From NCBI RefSeq assembly GCF_000298235.1, contig NZ_BAHE01000010.1, positions 62,001-126,000 on the forward strand: DNA of 64,000 bases. Direction: 5' to 3'. This stretch comes from Gordonia namibiensis NBRC 108229 (lineage in GTDB: Bacteria > Actinomycetota > Actinomycetes > Mycobacteriales > Mycobacteriaceae). Below are positions 36,593 through 45,534 of the stretch, piece by piece (position 1 is the stretch's first letter; each line of letters opens with the position of its first letter). The notes under the pieces were generated by a model. That model had not been told where the DNA came from and did not search any database. It saw only the letters and a list, made by a program, of their open reading frames with translations. Position numbers and translations under genes: made by a program.

Positions 36593-37153
36593 GTGCCATT
36601 GATCGACGAGCTGATCGCTCGCCTCCCAGCGCCGGTCCGACGGCTCGTCATGCGGCACCACGAACTCATCAAGTTCGCGATGGTCGGCGGCACGACGTTC
36701 GTCTTCGACCTCGCCATCTTCTACAGCCTCAGTCTCACGATTCTCGAGACCAAGCCGGTGATCGCCAAGGTCATCGCCGGTGTGCTGGCGACGATCCTCA
36801 GTTACATCCTCAACCGCGAGTGGGCCTTCAAGAACCGCGGGGGCCGGGAGCGGCACCACGAGGCGCTGCTGTTCTTCATCATCAGCGGGATCGGTGTCAT
36901 CCTGCAGGCCGCACCGCTGTTCATCGGCAACAACGTCTTCGACATGCGGTCCAACCTCAGTGTGTCCGAGGTCGTCGTCGTCGACTTCGTCCTCGGCTAC
37001 ATCATCGGCAACCTGATGCAGATGGCCTTCCGGTTCTGGGCGTTGCGCAAGTTCGCGTTCCCCGAGGAGCTGCTGCGCGGCGGCGACGCCGGGTCCACCG
37101 ACCTGCATCCGACGCTCGCCGAACTCAACGATGAGGAACTCGGTCACGCGTGA
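36593..37153 (+). CDS. GtrA-family membrane protein
   Basis: This 186-residue protein has four transmembrane helices and the GtrA signature ELIKFAMVGGTTFVFDLAIF, followed by SYILNREWAFKNRGG. GtrA proteins are linked to flipping or handling polyprenyl-phosphate sugars in wall polymer synthesis. It is equivalent to Rv3277, next to purK. The GTG at 36593 is chosen because of the upstream -10 box; an ATG at 36521 would add 24 residues. Its last 29 bp overlap the end of the sensor kinase gene on the opposite strand. Confidence 0.85.
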   Translation: MPLIDELIARLPAPVRRLVMRHHELIKFAMVGGTTFVFDLAIFYSLSLTILETKPVIAKVIAGVLATILSYILNREWAFKNRGGRERHHEALLFFIISGIGVILQAAPLFIGNNVFDMRSNLSVSEVVVVDFVLGYIIGNLMQMAFRFWALRKFAFPEELLRGGDAGSTDLHPTLAELNDEELGHA

Positions 37154-38534
37154 TGCCGGTGTCCGAGTCGTCCTGACCCGGATCCTCCTGCTCGTCCGGG
37201 TCCTCGCCGTAGCCGCTCGCATACCGGGCCGGGACGACGATCGCGAAGACCGGTGGGCGTCGCACGGTGAGTTCCAGTCGTCCACCGTCGGCCTCGATGA
37301 GCGCCCGCGCCAGGGACAGTCCGACGCCGCTGCGACCGGCACCCGGCCGTTTCCCGGCCGAGAACCCCCGCCGGAAGATGTGCGCGGAGATCTCGTCGGC
37401 CACCCCCTCGCCCTCGTCGGCGACCGTGATGCGGACCAGATCACCGGCCTGCAGCGTGCTCACGTCGATCCGGCACATCCCGCGGCCGTGCTGTAAGGCG
37501 TTGTCGACGAGCACGCTGACCGCCTCGCGTAGGCGCCCGGACTGCGAGGTGAGTGCCTGGGGCGCCCCGTCGACCTCCACGGTCAGCTCACGGCCCTGGG
37601 CATCGAAGGCGTGGCGAAAGTCCTCGACCAGCGTGGTGAGCATCTCCCCGACGTCGATGAAATGCGGTGCGGGTTCGTCGGCCCGCGAGGCCTCCACCAG
37701 TTCGTCGAGTTCGGTGGCCAGTCGTTCGACCTGATCGAGCGCGGCCTCGGCCTCGGTGACCACCGCCGGGTCCTCGTGCAGTGTCAGCTCCTCGAGGCGC
37801 AGCTGGATGGCGGTCAGCCGGCTGCGCAGCTGATGCGACGCGTCGCCGGCGATCTCACGCTCCCGCTCGATCCGCAGCGCCTGCGCGGTGTTGGCGTCGG
37901 CGAGCGCCCGGGACACCCGGTCGAGCTCGGCGATGCCGTACATCTTCCATTCGGTGCGGAAGTCGGCGCGCCCGAGCGTCGCCGCCCGGTCGGCGAGATC
38001 GGTCAGGGGGTCGACGATCCGGCCGGCAGTCACGATGGCCACCACCGATCCGCCGATCACCGAGGCGAGCACCACGAGCAGCACGATCCCGGTCGCGGTC
38101 ATCTGGTCGTCGCGGACCTCGTCGCGCGGGATGGACAGGGTCAACATGCCGGCGGAGCCCAGACCGATGGATTCCGACAGCCGGGAACCCCCGATGTCGG
38201 CGCCCACGACCAACCGCTGGGCTGTCCCCTCGAGATCCGGGTAGGTGATCGTCAGACGCCCGTTCGGCGGCAGCAGCAGCTCGAAGGACTCCCGGTTGAC
38301 CGAGTCGCGCGGGATGCGCCCGTCGGCGCCCTCCTGGCGGATGAGCTGATCGGCGATGATCTTGAGCCGGTTGTCGAGGTCCTGGTGGGCGTTGTCGGCG
38401 ACCCACCACCAGGCGACCACGCTCAACGGGATGCCCAGCAGACATCCGACCGCGATCAGGACGCCGATCATCGTGGTGAGCAGGCGTCGCCGCATGGACG
38501 CCGGGCGGCGAATCGAAGCGGGTCGTATGGGCAT
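37125..38534 (-). CDS. Two-component sensor histidine kinase
   Basis: This 469-residue membrane kinase has two transmembrane helices (about 18-45 and 148-170) flanking a roughly 100-residue extracellular sensor domain. A HAMP region, the dimerisation H-box GDASHQLRSRL and an HATPase domain (NALQHG as N-box, DEGEGV as G1) follow. The sensor region has no recognisable fold. It begins 4 bp after the response-regulator gene and forms a pair with it. This pair is absent at the same place in M. tuberculosis. Confidence 0.9.
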   Translation of the reverse strand: MPIRPASIRRPASMRRRLLTTMIGVLIAVGCLLGIPLSVVAWWWVADNAHQDLDNRLKIIADQLIRQEGADGRIPRDSVNRESFELLLPPNGRLTITYPDLEGTAQRLVVGADIGGSRLSESIGLGSAGMLTLSIPRDEVRDDQMTATGIVLLVVLASVIGGSVVAIVTAGRIVDPLTDLADRAATLGRADFRTEWKMYGIAELDRVSRALADANTAQALRIEREREIAGDASHQLRSRLTAIQLRLEELTLHEDPAVVTEAEAALDQVERLATELDELVEASRADEPAPHFIDVGEMLTTLVEDFRHAFDAQGRELTVEVDGAPQALTSQSGRLREAVSVLVDNALQHGRGMCRIDVSTLQAGDLVRITVADEGEGVADEISAHIFRRGFSAGKRPGAGRSGVGLSLARALIEADGGRLELTVRRPPVFAIVVPARYASGYGEDPDEQEDPGQDDSDTGITRDRVPHR

Positions 38535-38538
38535 CGGC

Positions 38539-39219
38539 TTAGGGGTCGAACCGGAAACCGACGCCGCGCACCGTCACGATGTGCCGCGGGCGGCTGTGCC
38601 GGTCGTCGCCGATCTTCCGGCGCAGCCACGAGATGTGCATGTCGAGGGTCTTCGACGACCGCAGATCCGCCGACCCCCAGACCTCGGTGAGGATCTCCTC
38701 GCGTGTCACGACCTCGCCGGCGCGCTCCATGAGGAACCGCAGGAGATCGAACTCGCGGTTCGCCAGGGTGAGGTCCTGTCCGTCGGCCAGGACGCGGCGC
38801 GCCCGGGCGTCAAGCCGGATCTCGCCGCCCTCGAGCACCTCGTCACCGTCGCCGGGCTGGCGGCGCCGCAGCAGGGCGCGCACGCGCGCGAGGAGTTCTG
38901 CGAGCCGGAAGGGTTTGCCCACATAGTCGTCCGCACCGGCGTCGAGGCCGACGACGAAGTCCACCTCGTCGGTGCGTGCGGTGAGCATGAGGACCGCCAG
39001 TGCGGGACGTTGGGCACGCACCCGCCGACAGACCTCGAGTCCGTCGAGAACCGGGAGCCCGAGGTCGAGGATGAGCAGCTCGTAGCGACTGTCGAGCGCC
39101 TTCTCCAGCGCGTCGGCGCCGGTGCTCACGACCTCGCACCCGTATCCCTCCCGTGTCAGCGCACGTGCGAGCGGTTCGGCGATCGCGGCGTCGTCCTCGG
39201 CGAGCAGCACATTGGTCAA
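38539..39219 (-). CDS. OmpR/PhoB-family response regulator
   Basis: This 226-residue regulator has a receiver domain with acidic pocket ED (9-10), phospho-acceptor Asp52 (LILDLGLPVLDG) and the conserved Thr/Lys region (TARTDE, GKPF). A winged-helix output domain ends in HISWLRRKIGDD and HIVTVRGVGFRFDP. The best start is a TTG at 39219 that overlaps the stop of the PH-domain gene (TTGA), implying coupling. The partner is the kinase that follows. The target genes are unknown. Confidence 0.9.
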   Translation of the reverse strand: MTNVLLAEDDAAIAEPLARALTREGYGCEVVSTGADALEKALDSRYELLILDLGLPVLDGLEVCRRVRAQRPALAVLMLTARTDEVDFVVGLDAGADDYVGKPFRLAELLARVRALLRRRQPGDGDEVLEGGEIRLDARARRVLADGQDLTLANREFDLLRFLMERAGEVVTREEILTEVWGSADLRSSKTLDMHISWLRRKIGDDRHSRPRHIVTVRGVGFRFDP

Positions 39220-39797
39220 CGCTCCCGCGCCCCTCTGCTCTCGGGACGGTCGGCGGGGCCGTCCGGGTCGCCGTAGGCGTCGTCTGGGTGGTCGTCGTCG
39301 CCGTACATGTCGAGCACCTCGTGATAGAGCAGGGAGTGGACCTTCTCCACCTGCGGGATGTCGTCGAAGGACAACGGCTCGTCGGAGGCCGACTCGATGA
39401 CCAACGTTCCGGTCCGCAGCATCCGGTCGATCACGCCGTGGCGGAATTCGACGGTGTTGATCCGCCGGATCGGGATGTCGATCCCGGACCGCGTGAGGAT
39501 TCCGTTGCGGAACATCACCCGGCGGTCGGTCAGCACGAAGTGCGTTGTCTTCCAGGACAGCAGCGGGCGGATGAAGTACCAGATGAGGCCGAGCGCCCAC
39601 ACCACGCCGACGACGATCAGCAGCACCGTCCGCGGGGTCGAGCTCAGCGACGACCCGGCGATCACGCCGGCGAGGACACCTGCGGCCGCGGTGATGATCC
39701 CGAACAGCAGGAACGGCCCGAGCAGACACTTCCAATGAGGGTGCCGGTGGAGAACCACACGTTCACCGGGCGCCAGGTTCTCCCGCGGGTAAGCCAT
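39216..39797 (-). CDS. PH-domain membrane protein (Rv3278c type)
   Basis: This 193-residue protein has two membrane helices (about 26-48 and 55-75) followed by a bacterial PH-like (DUF304/YdbS-type) domain: THFVLTDRRVMFRNGILTRS, then IPIRRINTVEF. It ends in an acidic Asp/Pro tail. The function is unknown. ATG at 39797 fits a -10 box just upstream; an ATG at 39809 is inside that box. It leads the operon with the two-component genes. Confidence 0.82.
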   Translation of the reverse strand: MAYPRENLAPGERVVLHRHPHWKCLLGPFLLFGIITAAAGVLAGVIAGSSLSSTPRTVLLIVVGVVWALGLIWYFIRPLLSWKTTHFVLTDRRVMFRNGILTRSGIDIPIRRINTVEFRHGVIDRMLRTGTLVIESASDEPLSFDDIPQVEKVHSLLYHEVLDMYGDDDHPDDAYGDPDGPADRPESRGARER

Positions 39798-39804
39798 GCG
39801 GCTC

Positions 39805-39810
39805 AGCATA
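39805..39810 (-). promoter_or_regulatory. -10 box (TATGCT) for the PH-domain/two-component operon
   Basis: TATGCT on the minus strand ends 8 nt before the ATG at 39797, giving a predicted leaderless start. It drives the PH protein and, by overlap, the response regulator and kinase. Confidence 0.45.
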
Positions 39811-39910
39811 ATCGGGACGGGCGTGCCCGGGGGGCACGCTGAGTAGACTGCGAGGCACCAGTACCGATCGACTGCCGGGCACGTTGGGGCGGTCGGCGAG
39901 GAGAGATGTG

Positions 39911-40564
39911 ATGACCTACCAGGACCCGCGGGGCCCGCACCGCGATCCCGATCCCCGGACCGCCCGCTACGAGTCCGGCTACAACCCCGATTCGCGTGCC
40001 TACAGCCAGCAGGGCGCGCCCTACGAGGAGCCGTACCGCGACCAGTACCCCGCCGAGCCCTACGGCGGCGGCGACGCCTACCGCGCCGCGGGCGGATATG
40101 CGGAGCAGCCGCGGCCGGCGCGGGCGCCGCGACGCGGCCCGGACGTCAACCCGGTCACCTTCGCCGGTGGAGTGGTGATGACCGGTGTGGTCACCGGCCT
40201 GGCGGCCTGGCTGGTCGCGTGGATCATCTCGGCCTTCGTCGAGAAGGTGAACGAGTCCGGCAAGCTCGGGGTGTGGAATCCGGTGGCGGCCAGCGAGATC
40301 TGGTTCGGCGTCGTGGGCTTCCTGTGCGCGCTCGCCGCGGGCGCCCTCTGGTACGTCCTCCAGCTGATCACGCCGGCGCCCAACCAGTTCTACCGCTGGA
40401 TCGTCGGCCTGCTGCTGGTCGCCGCGGTCCTGATTCCGATCCTCACCTACCAGCAGACCTCGGTCGGCATCGAGACCGCGATCCTGCACTTCGTCATCGG
40501 CCTGCCGCCGTTGACGATCATCCCCGCGATGGGCATCAAGAGCCTGCAGCGTCCTGCCGGCTGA
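39911..40564 (+). CDS. Tyr/Pro-rich four-helix membrane protein
   Basis: This 217-residue protein of unknown function has about 80 residues rich in Tyr, Pro, Arg and Gly (SGYNPDSRAYSQQGAPYEEP), likely disordered and cytoplasmic, followed by four hydrophobic segments. A strong ribosome site (GAGGAGAG) fixes the ATG at 39911. Related proteins are common in mycolic-acid bacteria. It ends 1 bp before the convergent birA stop. I do not recognise a function. Confidence 0.8.
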   Translation: MTYQDPRGPHRDPDPRTARYESGYNPDSRAYSQQGAPYEEPYRDQYPAEPYGGGDAYRAAGGYAEQPRPARAPRRGPDVNPVTFAGGVVMTGVVTGLAAWLVAWIISAFVEKVNESGKLGVWNPVAASEIWFGVVGFLCALAAGALWYVLQLITPAPNQFYRWIVGLLLVAAVLIPILTYQQTSVGIETAILHFVIGLPPLTIIPAMGIKSLQRPAG

Positions 40565-40565
40565 T

Positions 40566-41357
40566 CTAGACCGGCCGCAGGTGCGTGACGTCGCCTGCGG
40601 CCGCGATCACCTGCCGCCCGTCGGCGTCGACGACGATCCGCCCGGACGCGTCGACGCCGGTCGCGGTGCCGACGACCTCCTCGTCGCCGGGCAGCACCAG
40701 CCGTACGCGGCGCCCGATGGTGTCGCTGTCCTCCCGGTAGCGGGCCGCGAGTCCGTCGACGTCGTGCGGCCAGAGGTCGAGCAGCTCCGACAACGCCCGC
40801 AGGTACGACGCCGCGAGCTCGGTGAGCGGGACGTCTTTGCCGGTCGCCAGCTGCAACGACGTCGCGGTGGGCACCGGCAACTGCTCCTGCGTCATCGTCG
40901 TGTTGAGGCCGGTCCCGATCACCGCCACTCCCCCGTCCCCGTGCCGGGTGTGCGGCGAACGCGTGTACTCCGACAGGATTCCGGCGGTCTTGCGCCCCTC
41001 GATCAGAACGTCGTTGGGCCACTTGAGGGTCGGCCGCACGCCCACCGCCTCGCCGATGCCCTGGACCGCGGCGAGGCCGGCCAGCAGCGACAGCCAACCG
41101 AGGTCCTCGGTGTGCTCACCGACCTCCACCGCCACCGACGTCGCCAGCTGGGTCCCGCGCGGCGCCGTCCACGTCCGCGCGTGACGTCCGCGGCCCGCGG
41201 TCTGATCGGTGGTCAGGCGTACCGTCCCGTCGATCGATTCGGTGGCCGCGCGTGTCACGAGATCGGCGTTGGTCGACCCCGTCGCGTCGACCACCTCGAT
41301 CCGGTGCCAGCGCGTGTCGGCGAGTCGGGTCCGGAGCAGATCGGCGTCGAGGGTCAT
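40566..41357 (-). CDS. birA: Biotin--[acetyl-CoA-carboxylase] ligase
   Basis: This 263-residue class I biotin protein ligase lacks the N-terminal DNA-binding domain of E. coli BirA. GRGRHART (55-62) is the biotinyl-AMP loop, LKWPNDVLIEGRKTAG the active site, and the C-terminal SH3-like domain is present (GTATGVDASGRIVVD). It biotinylates acyl-CoA carboxylase, notably AccA3 at 50990 in this window. A TAGGTT box ends about 9 nt before the ATG, so the transcript is near-leaderless. Confidence 0.93.
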   Translation of the reverse strand: MTLDADLLRTRLADTRWHRIEVVDATGSTNADLVTRAATESIDGTVRLTTDQTAGRGRHARTWTAPRGTQLATSVAVEVGEHTEDLGWLSLLAGLAAVQGIGEAVGVRPTLKWPNDVLIEGRKTAGILSEYTRSPHTRHGDGGVAVIGTGLNTTMTQEQLPVPTATSLQLATGKDVPLTELAASYLRALSELLDLWPHDVDGLAARYREDSDTIGRRVRLVLPGDEEVVGTATGVDASGRIVVDADGRQVIAAAGDVTHLRPV

Positions 41358-41365
41358 GTCTGAAG

Positions 41366-41371
41366 AACCTA
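41366..41371 (-). promoter_or_regulatory. -10 box (TAGGTT) for birA
   Basis: TAGGTT on the minus strand ends 9 nt before the birA ATG at 41357; no ribosome site lies between. Confidence 0.4.
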
Positions 41372-41417
41372 CTGGGTGCCTCGCCCAGGGATGACGAGCG
41401 GCGCAAACCCGCGGAAA

Positions 41418-41434
41418 CGTTTGCGTAGCAAACG
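41418..41434. promoter_or_regulatory. Palindromic operator upstream of gntR
   Basis: CGTTTGCGTAGCAAACG has 7-bp perfect arms and a GTA centre. It ends 5 bp before the TAGTGT -10 box of the GntR gene, so bound protein would block the polymerase. A related imperfect site lies at 42251. Confidence 0.55.
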
Positions 41435-41439
41435 GTCCC

Positions 41440-41445
41440 TAGTGT
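41440..41445 (+). promoter_or_regulatory. -10 box (TAGTGT) for gntR
   Basis: TAGTGT ends 7 nt before the ATG at 41452 and predicts a leaderless transcript that the adjoining palindrome could repress. Confidence 0.45.
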
Positions 41446-41451
41446 GCGCAC

Positions 41452-42219
41452 ATGGATGTCGATGTCTTCGCCCAGCCCTCGAAACACCCACGGATGCACG
41501 GCGGATCGGCTCGAGGCCGCCACTCCACCGTGCGATGGGTGCGCGACATGATCGCGGCGTCGATCCGCGCGGGCCATCTGCCGGAGTCTGCACAACTCGC
41601 CGAGGACGCGCTCGTCAGCGAACTCGGCGCGAGCCGCGGAACGGTCCGCGCCGCGCTCCGGTCGCTCGCCGAGGACGGTCTTCTCGTCCGGAGACCCCGG
41701 GTGGGGACCATCGTCCATCCGCGACATGCGCGGCTCGAGATCTCCGACACCGTGGACAAGTCGTGGCAGGACCCCGAGATCTCGCTGCAGATCCTCGATC
41801 AGCGCACGGTCGCGACGACCGAGTTCCTCCGGTCATGTCTGGCGACGGAGGACGAATCCGTCCGGCTCCTCGACATCTTGTTCCGACGCCACGGCGAGGT
41901 GATCGGGGTCCGGACCGCCTACTTCTCCGCGGAGGTCACGTTCGACTTCGACGCGTACACGGGTCCGGTCACGATGGGTTCTGTGTCCTCCCTGCACTTT
42001 TCGGCGCCCATCGCGATTGTGGTGACCGAGGTGACGGCCGCGGCTGCCGACGCCCGGACGAGCGAACAACTCGGTATCGCCGAGGGCTCGCCGGTGTTGT
42101 GCCGGACCCAGGTGTTCTCTGATGCAGACGGGCGTCCGCTGCAGGTGTCCTTCGACCACTACCGCGCCGACCGGACGTCGTTCGTCACCGACCCGCTGGC
42201 AGTCACGATGCAGGATTGA
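41452..42219 (+). CDS. GntR-family regulator with UTRA-like domain
   Basis: This 255-residue regulator has an N-terminal winged helix (about 25-90: ALVSELGASRGTVRAALRSL, EDGLLVRRPRVGT). A C-terminal UTRA/chorismate-lyase-like ligand domain of HutC type follows (GVRTAYFSAE, QVSFDHYRADRTSFV). HutC-type members sense small metabolites. A perfect palindrome lies at its own promoter and a similar one before the downstream monooxygenase, so it probably controls both. The inducer may be the substrate of that monooxygenase, perhaps a pyrimidine or amide. Confidence 0.87.
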   Translation: MDVDVFAQPSKHPRMHGGSARGRHSTVRWVRDMIAASIRAGHLPESAQLAEDALVSELGASRGTVRAALRSLAEDGLLVRRPRVGTIVHPRHARLEISDTVDKSWQDPEISLQILDQRTVATTEFLRSCLATEDESVRLLDILFRRHGEVIGVRTAYFSAEVTFDFDAYTGPVTMGSVSSLHFSAPIAIVVTEVTAAAADARTSEQLGIAEGSPVLCRTQVFSDADGRPLQVSFDHYRADRTSFVTDPLAVTMQD

Positions 42220-42250
42220 GCATCGTCGCAGGTAGAGGGCGCGAGCACCG

Positions 42251-42269
42251 GCGCAAAGTTCGTTTACGC
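42251..42269. promoter_or_regulatory. Imperfect palindrome upstream of the RutA-like gene
   Basis: GCGCAAAGTTCGTTTACGC is palindromic except for one pair and shares the GCAAA/TTTGC core with the gntR operator. A possible -10 box TACCTT follows at 42301-42306. Confidence 0.4.
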
Positions 42270-42360
42270 CGTCGGAACGGTCCACGAAACACCGGATTCA
42301 TACCTTCATCTCAGAACGCCCCGGCGATCTTCTCCCGCTCACCTCACCCCAGGAGTCTCG

Positions 42361-43464
42361 ATGATGAAGTACGGCGTCTTCCTCCCGACGGTCAACAACG
42401 GTTACATCCTGTCCAAGGCCTCCCCGCAGTACATGCCGAGTTATGAACTGAACAAACAGATCTCGGTCGACGCCGAGGCTGCCGGCTACGAATTCGTGCT
42501 GACCATGTCCAAGTTCCGCGGCTACGGCTCCGAGGGCAGCGGCTTCTGGGACTACGCCCAGGACCCGCTCGCGGTCGTCGGACCGCTCATCGGCGCGACG
42601 TCGACCGTCAAGATCTGGGGCTCGGTCGGCGCACCGTCGGTCCATCCGGCGATGGCCGCCCGGATCGCCGCCACCTACGACGACGCCAGCGGCGGCCGGT
42701 TCGGCATCAACATCGTCGCCGGGTGGAACCGCAGTGAGTACGCGCAGATGGGTCTGTGGCCGGGCGAGGACTACCCGAGCAAGCGCTACGGATACGTCGA
42801 CGAGTACGTCCACATCCTGCGGACCCTCTGGGAGACCGGACGGATGACGTACGAGAGTGAGCATTTCCGGCTCGACGACTGCCTTGTGCAGCCGACACCG
42901 CGTCACGGGGTCACGGTGATCATCCCGGGTCAGTCCCCGCGGTCGATCGAGGCCGCCGCCAACCGCGCCGACGTGAACTTCGTGCTGGGTGACTTCGATC
43001 AGGTCGCCAAGGCACGCGCCGACCTCGTCTCCGTCGCCTCGCGGGCAGGGCGCGACGTCGGGACCGCTGCGCTGTACGGCATCATCACCGCCCCCACCGA
43101 TGCCGAGGCGGTGGAGATGGTGCAGTCGTTCGCCGCCGACACCGACGTCGAGGCCGCGGACGGGCTCCGCGCCGCAGCCGCCGGCGACCCGACCGGGATG
43201 TCGGCGAAGATCCAGACCCAGGAGCGCCGCCAGGTGCTCGACGTCGACTTCGACCACCCGACCCGCGCCGCGGTCGTCACCGGTTCCTGCCTGTTCCACC
43301 CGCACCTCGTCGGCTCCTACGACCGCATCGCCGCATTCCTCCACGATCTCGACCAGGTCGCCGGCGTGGACCGCAGCGTGTTGTCGTTCCCCGACTACAC
43401 GACCGACGTCTCCGCCTTCATGCAGAACGTGGCGCCGCGCGTCAGTCACCTCGCTGCGGTGTGA
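42361..43464 (+). CDS. RutA-like luciferase-type flavin monooxygenase
   Basis: This 367-residue bacterial-luciferase-like (LLM) FMN monooxygenase is strongly similar to E. coli RutA, which opens the uracil ring. Shared features are MMKYGVFLPTVNNGYILS, PQYMPSYELNK, GGRFGINIVAGWNRSEYAQM, WPGEDYPSKRYGYVDEYV and SCLFHPHLVGSYDRIA. No rutB-rutG companions are nearby, so the substrate may be a different pyrimidine, amide or heterocycle. CCAGGAG sets the ATG at 42361; two ATGs are in tandem. Expression probably depends on the upstream GntR protein. Confidence 0.85.
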   Translation: MMKYGVFLPTVNNGYILSKASPQYMPSYELNKQISVDAEAAGYEFVLTMSKFRGYGSEGSGFWDYAQDPLAVVGPLIGATSTVKIWGSVGAPSVHPAMAARIAATYDDASGGRFGINIVAGWNRSEYAQMGLWPGEDYPSKRYGYVDEYVHILRTLWETGRMTYESEHFRLDDCLVQPTPRHGVTVIIPGQSPRSIEAAANRADVNFVLGDFDQVAKARADLVSVASRAGRDVGTAALYGIITAPTDAEAVEMVQSFAADTDVEAADGLRAAAAGDPTGMSAKIQTQERRQVLDVDFDHPTRAAVVTGSCLFHPHLVGSYDRIAAFLHDLDQVAGVDRSVLSFPDYTTDVSAFMQNVAPRVSHLAAV

Positions 43465-43471
43465 GTCGGAT

Positions 43472-43514
43472 CGCGGTCTCGCGCAGGTCGTCCGCCGACC
43501 CGCGCGGGACCGCG
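43472..43514 (+). terminator. Hairpin after the RutA-like gene
   Basis: CGCGGTCTCGCGC (43472-43484) pairs with CGCGGGACCGCG-type bases (43502-43514), with one T/G wobble, around a 17-nt loop. It lies 8 bp past the stop and has no T-run. Confidence 0.5.
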
Positions 43515-43615
43515 TCCGTCCAGCTCAGAGGCACCCGAGGGAACCGGAAAACGGACAAACAGACCGCCACCGACCGATCGCTCGGGAACCTGAGGGATAT
43601 CTCACGTTGATCCGG

Positions 43616-43646
43616 TTGACGTGGCTCACACTCAGGTAGTTAGCAT
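43616..43646 (+). promoter_or_regulatory. Promoter of accD5-accE-maf
   Basis: TTGACG (43616-43621) and TAGCAT (43641-43646) are 19 nt apart. Transcription would begin at about 43653, on or next to the accD5 ATG at 43655. Confidence 0.5.
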
Positions 43647-43654
43647 CGACAGTC

Positions 43655-45283
43655 ATGACCACAGCTTCACGCGACGATTCCGCCGCTCCCGACATCCACA
43701 CGACAGCGGGGAAGCTCGCCGATCTGCGCAATCGTCTCGAAGAGGCGAAGCACCCCGTGGGCGAGGCCGCCGTCGAGAAGACCCATGCGAAGGGCAAGCT
43801 GACCGCCCGCGAGCGGATCACCCACCTGCTCGACGAGGGATCGTTCGTCGAACTCGACGCGCTCGCCAAGCACCGCAGCACCAACTTCGGTCTCGCCGAG
43901 CGTCGACCGGTCGGAGACGGTGTGGTCACCGGCTACGGCACGATCGACGGCCGCGAGGTCTGCATCTTCTCGCAGGACGCCACCGTCTTCGGCGGCAGCC
44001 TCGGTGAGGTCTACGGCGAGAAGATCGTCAAGGTCATGGATCTGGCCATCAAGACCGGCCGCCCGCTGATCGGCATCAACGACGGCGCCGGCGCCCGTAT
44101 CCAGGAGGGCGTGGTCTCCCTCGGCCTGTACGGCGAGATCTTCCACCGCAACGTCCGCGCCTCGGGTGTCATCCCCCAGATCTCGCTGATCATGGGTGCC
44201 GCCGCCGGCGGCCATGTGTACTCGCCCGCACTGACCGACTTCGTGGTCATGGTCGACAAGACCAGCCAGATGTTCATCACCGGCCCGGACGTCATCAAGA
44301 CCGTCACCGGTGAAGAGGTCACGCAGGAAGAACTCGGCGGCGCGACCACCCACATGGCCAAGTCGGGCACCGCACACTACGTCGCCTCCGACGAGGAGGA
44401 CGCGCTCGAGTACGTCAAGGAGCTCCTGAGCTACCTGCCGAGCAACAACCGCGCTGACGCACCTCGCCTGCCGGTCGCGCAGCCGGCCGCCGGGTCCATC
44501 GAGGACACCCTGAACGACGAGGACCTCGAGCTCGACACGCTCATCCCGGACTCGCCGAACCAGCCGTACGACATGCACGAGGTCATCCGTCGCATCCTCG
44601 ACGACGACGAATTCCTCGAGATCCAGGCCGATTACGCGAAGAACATCATCGTCGGTTACGGCCGCGTCGACGGACGCAGCGTCGGCATCGTCGCCAACCA
44701 GCCGACCCAGTTCGCCGGCTGCCTCGACATCGACGCCTCGGAGAAGGCCGCCCGCTTCGTGCGCACCTGCGACGCCTTCAACATCCCGATCGTCACCCTG
44801 GTGGACGTGCCCGGCTTCCTGCCCGGTACCGACCAGGAGTACCGCGGCATCATCCGACGCGGCGCCAAGCTGCTCTACGCCTACGGCGAGGCAACGGTCG
44901 GCAAGATCACCGTCATCACCCGCAAGGCCTACGGCGGCGCATACGACGTCATGGGCTCCAAGCACATGGGCGCCGACGTGAACCTCGCGTGGCCGACCGC
45001 GCAGATCGCCGTCATGGGCGCCTCCGGCGCCGTCGGCTTCGTCTACCGCAACCAGCTCAAGGAAGCCGCCGCGAAGGGCGAGGACGTCGACGCACTGCGC
45101 CTCGAGCTGCAGCAGGAGTACGAGGACACCCTCGTCAACCCGTACGTCGCCGCGGCCCGCGGATACGTCGACGCGGTCATCCCGCCGAGCCACACCCGCG
45201 GCCAGATCGCGACCGCGCTCAAGCTGCTCGAGCGCAAGATGGTCAACCTGCCGCCGAAGAAGCACGGGAACATCCCCCTGTGA
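43655..45283 (+). CDS. accD5: Propionyl/acetyl-CoA carboxylase beta subunit
   Basis: This 542-residue carboxyltransferase moves CO2 from biotin to propionyl- or acetyl-CoA, forming methylmalonyl-CoA and malonyl-CoA for methyl-branched and mycolic lipids. The N-terminal crotonase-like half has [19 protein letters not shown] and [17 protein letters not shown]. The C-terminal half has [28 protein letters not shown], and [20 protein letters not shown]. Its last bases overlap accE. It should pair with AccA3 (50990) and AccE. Confidence 0.95.
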   Translation: MTTASRDDSAAPDIHTTAGKLADLRNRLEEAKHPVGEAAVEKTHAKGKLTARERITHLLDEGSFVELDALAKHRSTNFGLAERRPVGDGVVTGYGTIDGREVCIFSQDATVFGGSLGEVYGEKIVKVMDLAIKTGRPLIGINDGAGARIQEGVVSLGLYGEIFHRNVRASGVIPQISLIMGAAAGGHVYSPALTDFVVMVDKTSQMFITGPDVIKTVTGEEVTQEELGGATTHMAKSGTAHYVASDEEDALEYVKELLSYLPSNNRADAPRLPVAQPAAGSIEDTLNDEDLELDTLIPDSPNQPYDMHEVIRRILDDDEFLEIQADYAKNIIVGYGRVDGRSVGIVANQPTQFAGCLDIDASEKAARFVRTCDAFNIPIVTLVDVPGFLPGTDQEYRGIIRRGAKLLYAYGEATVGKITVITRKAYGGAYDVMGSKHMGADVNLAWPTAQIAVMGASGAVGFVYRNQLKEAAAKGEDVDALRLELQQEYEDTLVNPYVAAARGYVDAVIPPSHTRGQIATALKLLERKMVNLPPKKHGNIPL

Positions 45284-45531
45284 GCGAGAGCGGCGTGAGT
45301 GAGGCATCCGTGAACGAGAGCACCGAGAAGGCGGCAGAGAAGCCGTTCCTGACCGTCGTCAACGGCAACCCGACCGACGAGGACCTCGCCGTTCTGGTGA
45401 GCGTCCTGGCCGGCGCGGGCGCCGGTGGGGGCGAGCCGGAACCGGAGATCCGCAACGACTGGGGCCGGCCCGTCGACCGGTTGCGTCCGCAGTGGGGCGC
45501 ACCGTCGAGCTTCACCAACCTGCGCTACTGA
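45280..45531 (+). CDS. accE5: Acyl-CoA carboxylase epsilon subunit
   Basis: This is an 83-residue epsilon subunit. The core [20 protein letters not shown] is conserved in AccE/PccE proteins and binds the beta subunit to raise activity. The C-terminal [19 protein letters not shown] is also shared. A GTG overlapping the accD5 stop (GTGA, 45280) is preferred; GTGs at 45295 and 45310 are alternatives. It is much shorter than the M. tuberculosis AccE5, which has a long extra N-terminal region. Maf follows 3 bp later. Confidence 0.88.
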   Translation: MSESGVSEASVNESTEKAAEKPFLTVVNGNPTDEDLAVLVSVLAGAGAGGGEPEPEIRNDWGRPVDRLRPQWGAPSSFTNLRY

Positions 45532-45534
45532 CAC

